From Candidatus Competibacter phosphatis (lineage in GTDB: Bacteria > Pseudomonadota > Gammaproteobacteria > Competibacterales > Competibacteraceae): a DNA stretch of 36,461 nucleotides. The notes beneath the pieces are model-generated. The model saw only the letters and a list, made by a program, of their open reading frames with translations, was not told the DNA's origin and did not search any database. The position numbers were made by a program, and so were the translations under genes. This document shows positions 33,144-36,461 of this stretch, in pieces. The stretch is taken from contig NZ_SPMZ01000002.1 in assembly GCF_012939995.1 (NCBI RefSeq), forward strand, positions 1-36,461, given 5' to 3'. How positions within the stretch are numbered: position 1 is the first letter of the stretch; every line of letters begins with the position of its first letter.

Positions 33144-35828
33144 TTACTCGAACTCGAAACCAAACTCGCCATCTATCACCTTAATCCGCACCCGTGAAAC
33201 CGGCTGGCCTTCCACCATCCGATTCAAAAATTCCTGGCTGATCGCGGGCAACACGGTGTTGGTTAAAATGGCGTCCACCATCCGGCCACCACTATCAAGC
33301 TCCGTGCAGCGGCTGACGATCAGCTTCACCACCTCGTCGTCGTAGTCGAACGGAACCTTGTGGTTTGCCAAAACCCGCTTCTGAATCCGACCCAGTTGCA
33401 GGCGGACGATATCGCCGATCATCTCGTCGCTGAGCGGGTAATAGGGAATCGTCACCAACCGCCCCAGCAGCGCCGGCGGAAATACCTTGAGCAACGGTTC
33501 CCGCAATGCCTTGGCCAAGCCCTCGGGGTCGGGCAGCAAATCCGGGTCCTTGCACATGCCCATGATCAAATCGGTACCGACGTTGGTGGTGAGCAGGATC
33601 AGGGTGTTCTTGAAATCGATGTGCCGCCCCTCGCCGTCTTCCATCCACCCCTTGTCGAACACCTGGAAGAAGATTTCATGCACGTCGTGATGGGCCTTTT
33701 CCACCTCGTCCAGCAGCACCACGCTGTAGGGTCGGCGACGCACCGCCTCGGTCAGCACCCCGCCCTCGCCGTAACCGACATAGCCCGGCGGCGCACCCTT
33801 GAGAGTGGAAACGGTGTGCGCTTCCTGGAACTCGCTCATGTTGATGGTGATGACGTTCTGCTCACCGCCGTACAGCGCCTCGGCCAGCGCCAACGCCGTC
33901 TCGGTCTTGCCCACCCCGGACGGGCCGGCCAACATGAACACGCCAATCGGCTTGCTGGGGTTGTCCAATGCGGCGCGCGAGGTCTGAATCCGCCGGGCAA
34001 TCATGTCCAGGGCGTGACGCTGGCCGATGATGCGGCGGTTGATGATGTCGGCCAGCTTGAGCACGGTTTCGATTTCGTTCTTGACCATGCGCCCGACCGG
34101 AATGCCGGTCCAGTCGGCGACCACCGACGCCACCGCCTGAGCGTCCACGCTGGGTAGGATCAGCGGTGTTTCGCCCTGCAATTCGTGCAATCGGCCTTGG
34201 AGATCCTTCAGCTCCGCCAACCAAGTCTGCCGTTCTGGATCGGGTTCGGCCACGGCGGCGGTATCGACCGCGCCACCGTCACCGCGCAACTTGGCGCGCA
34301 GCTCCAGGATCTGATCGACCACGCCTTTTTCTTCCTGCCAACGGGCCTCCAGTTCTCCCAATCGTACCTGCTCGGCCTGTAACTTCTCGGTGGCGTCGGC
34401 CTGACGCTGAGCGGTATCGATGCCGACCGCCGTTTCGCGACCGATGATCTCCAGTTCGGTGTTCAGCCCTTCGATGCGGCGGCGGCAATCCTCGACCTCG
34501 GCCGGCACTGCGTGCAGACTGATCGCCACCCGGGCGCTGGCGGTATCCAGCAGGCTGACCGCCTTGTCCGGTAACTGCCGGGCCGGGATGTAACGATGCG
34601 ACAGCTTGACCGCCGCCTCCAGCGCTTCGTCGAGAATCAGCACCCGGTGATGCTGCTCCATGGTCGAGGCCATGCCACGCATCATCAGGATGGTCTTCTC
34701 TTCGCTGGGCTCGCCGACCTGCACCACTTGGAAGCGGCGGGTCAGCGCAGGGTCTTTCTCGATATGCTTCTTGTACTCGGCCCAGGTGGTGGCGGCGATG
34801 GTGCGTAATTTACCGCGCGCCAAAGCTGGTTTGAGCAGGTTGGCGGCGTCGCCGGTGCCGGCCGCGCCACCGGCGCCAATCAGGGTGTGCGCCTCGTCGA
34901 TGAACAAAATGATCGGCTTGGGCGAGGATTGCACTTCGTCGATCACTTGCCGAAGCCGATTCTCGAACTCGCCTTTCATGCTGGCACCGGCTTGCAGCAG
35001 ACCCACATCCAGCACCCGCAACGTCACGTCCTTGAGCGGCGGCGGCACGTCCCCGGACGCGATGCGCTGAGCGAACCCCTCCACCACCGCCGTCTTGCCC
35101 ACGCCGGCCTCGCCGGTCAGGATCGGGTTGTTCTGGCGGCGGCGCATCAGAATATCGACGATCTGGCGGATTTCCTCGTCACGGCCGACGATGGGGTCCA
35201 GTTCGCCCTTGCGCGCCCGTTCGGTCAGATCCACCGAAAAGCGTTGCAAGGCTTCCTGTTTGCCCATCTGTGCTGGCGCCACAGCTTCGCTGGCCTCGCC
35301 GGGCGCCGCGCCACCACCGACCTGAGAACCATCCGAGGCGCGCAACCCGGTCTCCGGCGAAGCGGCGACGATATCGTTAAACCGGTCGCCCAGTTCGTCC
35401 AGCTTGATCTTGTCGAATTCGCGCGAGATGGCCAGCAGCACGTTGCGCAAGTCCGGTGTCCGCAGCATCCCGACCAGCAGGTACCCGGTGCGCACTTGGC
35501 TGTCCTTGAACATCAAGGTCGCGCACACCCAGCCGTTTTCCACCGCCGCATCGACATGGGAGGACAGGTCGGAAATTGAAGTCGAGCCGCGCGGCAACCG
35601 GTCCAGTGCTTCGGTAAAATCCTTGGCCAGCCGCGATGGATTCAAACTGAAGTGTTGGATGATCCGGTGCAGGTCCGAATCCTGCAATTGCAGGATCTGA
35701 TGCAGCCAGTGCACCAGTTCCACATAAGGATTACCGCGCAGCTTGCAGAAAACGGTGGCACTTTCGATGGCTTTATAGCCCAGACTGTTTAGCTTACCGA
35801 ATGCGGTGACGCGACTGATTTCGGCCAT
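33144..35828 (-). CDS. tssH: Type VI secretion system ATPase ClpV (TssH)
   Basis: The AAA+ disaggregase that unfolds contracted TssB/TssC sheaths so the T6SS can be rebuilt. The 894-residue protein starts at 35828, with GGGAG about 9 nt upstream. An N-terminal ClpV/Clp-N domain (MAEISRVTAFGKLNSLGYKAIE) recognises TssC. The two AAA+ modules have Walker A GEAGVGKT (239-246) and GPSGVGKT (635-642), Walker B LFIDEAHTL and VLLDEVEK, and the coiled-coil middle domain lies between them. GAPPGYVGYGEGG and SDGGRM-like TELDSGGRM are typical. ClpB is excluded by the N-domain and the T6SS context: tssG lies just upstream. Confidence 0.95.
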   Translation of the reverse strand: MAEISRVTAFGKLNSLGYKAIESATVFCKLRGNPYVELVHWLHQILQLQDSDLHRIIQHFSLNPSRLAKDFTEALDRLPRGSTSISDLSSHVDAAVENGWVCATLMFKDSQVRTGYLLVGMLRTPDLRNVLLAISREFDKIKLDELGDRFNDIVAASPETGLRASDGSQVGGGAAPGEASEAVAPAQMGKQEALQRFSVDLTERARKGELDPIVGRDEEIRQIVDILMRRRQNNPILTGEAGVGKTAVVEGFAQRIASGDVPPPLKDVTLRVLDVGLLQAGASMKGEFENRLRQVIDEVQSSPKPIILFIDEAHTLIGAGGAAGTGDAANLLKPALARGKLRTIAATTWAEYKKHIEKDPALTRRFQVVQVGEPSEEKTILMMRGMASTMEQHHRVLILDEALEAAVKLSHRYIPARQLPDKAVSLLDTASARVAISLHAVPAEVEDCRRRIEGLNTELEIIGRETAVGIDTAQRQADATEKLQAEQVRLGELEARWQEEKGVVDQILELRAKLRGDGGAVDTAAVAEPDPERQTWLAELKDLQGRLHELQGETPLILPSVDAQAVASVVADWTGIPVGRMVKNEIETVLKLADIINRRIIGQRHALDMIARRIQTSRAALDNPSKPIGVFMLAGPSGVGKTETALALAEALYGGEQNVITINMSEFQEAHTVSTLKGAPPGYVGYGEGGVLTEAVRRRPYSVVLLDEVEKAHHDVHEIFFQVFDKGWMEDGEGRHIDFKNTLILLTTNVGTDLIMGMCKDPDLLPDPEGLAKALREPLLKVFPPALLGRLVTIPYYPLSDEMIGDIVRLQLGRIQKRVLANHKVPFDYDDEVVKLIVSRCTELDSGGRMVDAILTNTVLPAISQEFLNRMVEGQPVSRVRIKVIDGEFGFEFE

Positions 35829-35972
35829 AGGTTCAAACTCCCAGCGGCATTGACAGGTCAACAGGCAAGGCCAAGGGAGAAAGATCAGGGTCAAGAATGA
35901 GGGGGGTCGCCAACCGGGCGGCCCTTTTACCGCTCACCCCTAACCCGTCGCCTTTAACCCCTCACCTCAAGA

Positions 35973-36461
35973 TCAGGTACAGTAGATAATGGCATCCAGC
36001 TTGAGATCATCGACGTCGCGATCCGGCGGCTGGCTGGTCAGCCAAGTGGTCCAGCCCAACTGCGACCCCTCGCCCAATCGCAGTGGCGGTACTTCTTCCT
36101 TGCGGAGGATCAGATTGACATCCCACAGCAGTTCGTCACCGACGTAGTTGCGCACCCAGTCGACCAACCGCCGCAAACTGGCGCTACCGGGCAAAAAGCG
36201 CTGAAATTCCGCCAAGCCCATCGGCCCCATGACGACCCGAAACTTGTGCTGGCAGTCCCACACCCGCTCGCCGATCACCGCCGTCATCCCCAGCAAGCCG
36301 GTATCCGGGGTTTCCCCCAAGCGGCAGCGGCTGGCCTCGGAAAGCGGCAACCAGTGCCCGACAAAGCTCTCGACCGTCACCGGCAGCTTGAAGAAATCCG
36401 CCAGGATCGCTTGCAAGCCCTCGGGGTTACGAGTCTGGCTGACCAAGCGGCCGGCGTAATG
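35973..36461 (-). CDS. tssG: Type VI secretion baseplate protein TssG, C-terminal part (runs off the window)
   Basis: The frame is open from the right edge to the stop at 35973 and yields the last 162 residues of a TssG/ImpH (VasB) protein, usually about 330 long. The conserved features RNPEGLQAILADFF near the edge, PVTVESFVGHWLPL, RLGETPDTGLLGMTAVIGERVWDCQHKFRVVMGPM and the C-terminal LGWTTWLTSQPPDR match the family. TssG is a baseplate wedge component that assembles with TssE, TssF and TssK. The start is outside the window. The 144-bp gap to tssH holds no clear gene; the two are probably one transcript. Confidence 0.93.
   Translation of the reverse strand, partial: HYAGRLVSQTRNPEGLQAILADFFKLPVTVESFVGHWLPLSEASRCRLGETPDTGLLGMTAVIGERVWDCQHKFRVVMGPMGLAEFQRFLPGSASLRRLVDWVRNYVGDELLWDVNLILRKEEVPPLRLGEGSQLGWTTWLTSQPPDRDVDDLKLDAIIYCT

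Noticed and set aside
1..36461. CRISPR arrays, tRNA or rRNA genes, insertion sequences
   Set aside because: No regularly spaced direct repeats, cloverleaf-like sequences, rRNA motifs or transposase genes with terminal repeats were seen. The only regular repeats are the TPR-coding units at the left edge.

Overview
The window looks like a high-GC gammaproteobacterial chromosome. RdgC, HflD, a RelA-type (p)ppGpp synthetase, MnmA, NudJ and YheT are all typical of that class. Phasin, glycogen branching enzyme, glyoxylate-shunt genes, sulfide:quinone oxidoreductase and a type VI secretion (T6SS) cluster together suggest a polymer-storing environmental lineage of the Competibacter/Contendobacter kind. 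That placement is inferred from gene content only.

Layout. 1-3144 (minus): a tight three-gene operon encoding two unrecognised proteins and a MinD/ParA-like ATPase with a variant KGGVGR P-loop, followed by TPR repeats that run off the left edge. 3266-6409 (minus): malate synthase (aceB, frameshifted) and isocitrate lyase (aceA), each followed by an intrinsic terminator; together they form the glyoxylate shunt. 6730-10678: glucokinase (glk, frameshifted twice), pterin dehydratase (phhB, minus), a DUF3365 c-heme protein, a NudJ Nudix hydrolase and a ClC chloride/proton exchanger. 11024-16072 (plus): a complete branched-chain amino-acid ABC importer, livJ-H-M-G-F. 16086-18003 (minus): a membrane-anchored coiled-coil protein and rdgC. 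18178-20404 (plus): phasin with promoter and terminator, mnmA and hflD. 20415-23137 (minus): relA and a cytochrome-c lipoprotein. 23380-28511 (plus): sulfide:quinone oxidoreductase, glgB and a YheT-like hydrolase. 28495-36461 (minus): acyl carrier protein, two tandem TPR-methyltransferases, a beta-flower-like protein, an AT-richer orphan, T6SS ClpV (tssH) and the C-terminal part of TssG, which runs off the right edge.

How the genes fit together. aceA/aceB, phasin, glk and glgB describe carbon flow through acetate, polyhydroxyalkanoate and glycogen. The quinone reductase and the divergent cytochrome lipoprotein suggest sulfide-derived electron transfer. RelA links amino-acid supply to growth. 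The most interesting uncharacterised material is the KGGVGR-ATPase/TPR operon at the left end and the accessory block (orphan, beta-flower protein, paired TPR-methyltransferases, ACP) next to the T6SS genes.

Caution. Four reading-frame breaks fall in the first 7 kb (one in the ATPase-TPR gene, one in aceB, two in glk). Three lie in or beside homopolymers. I saw none in the other 29 kb, so sequencing or assembly error is the simplest explanation. No rRNA, tRNA, CRISPR array or insertion sequence was recognised.
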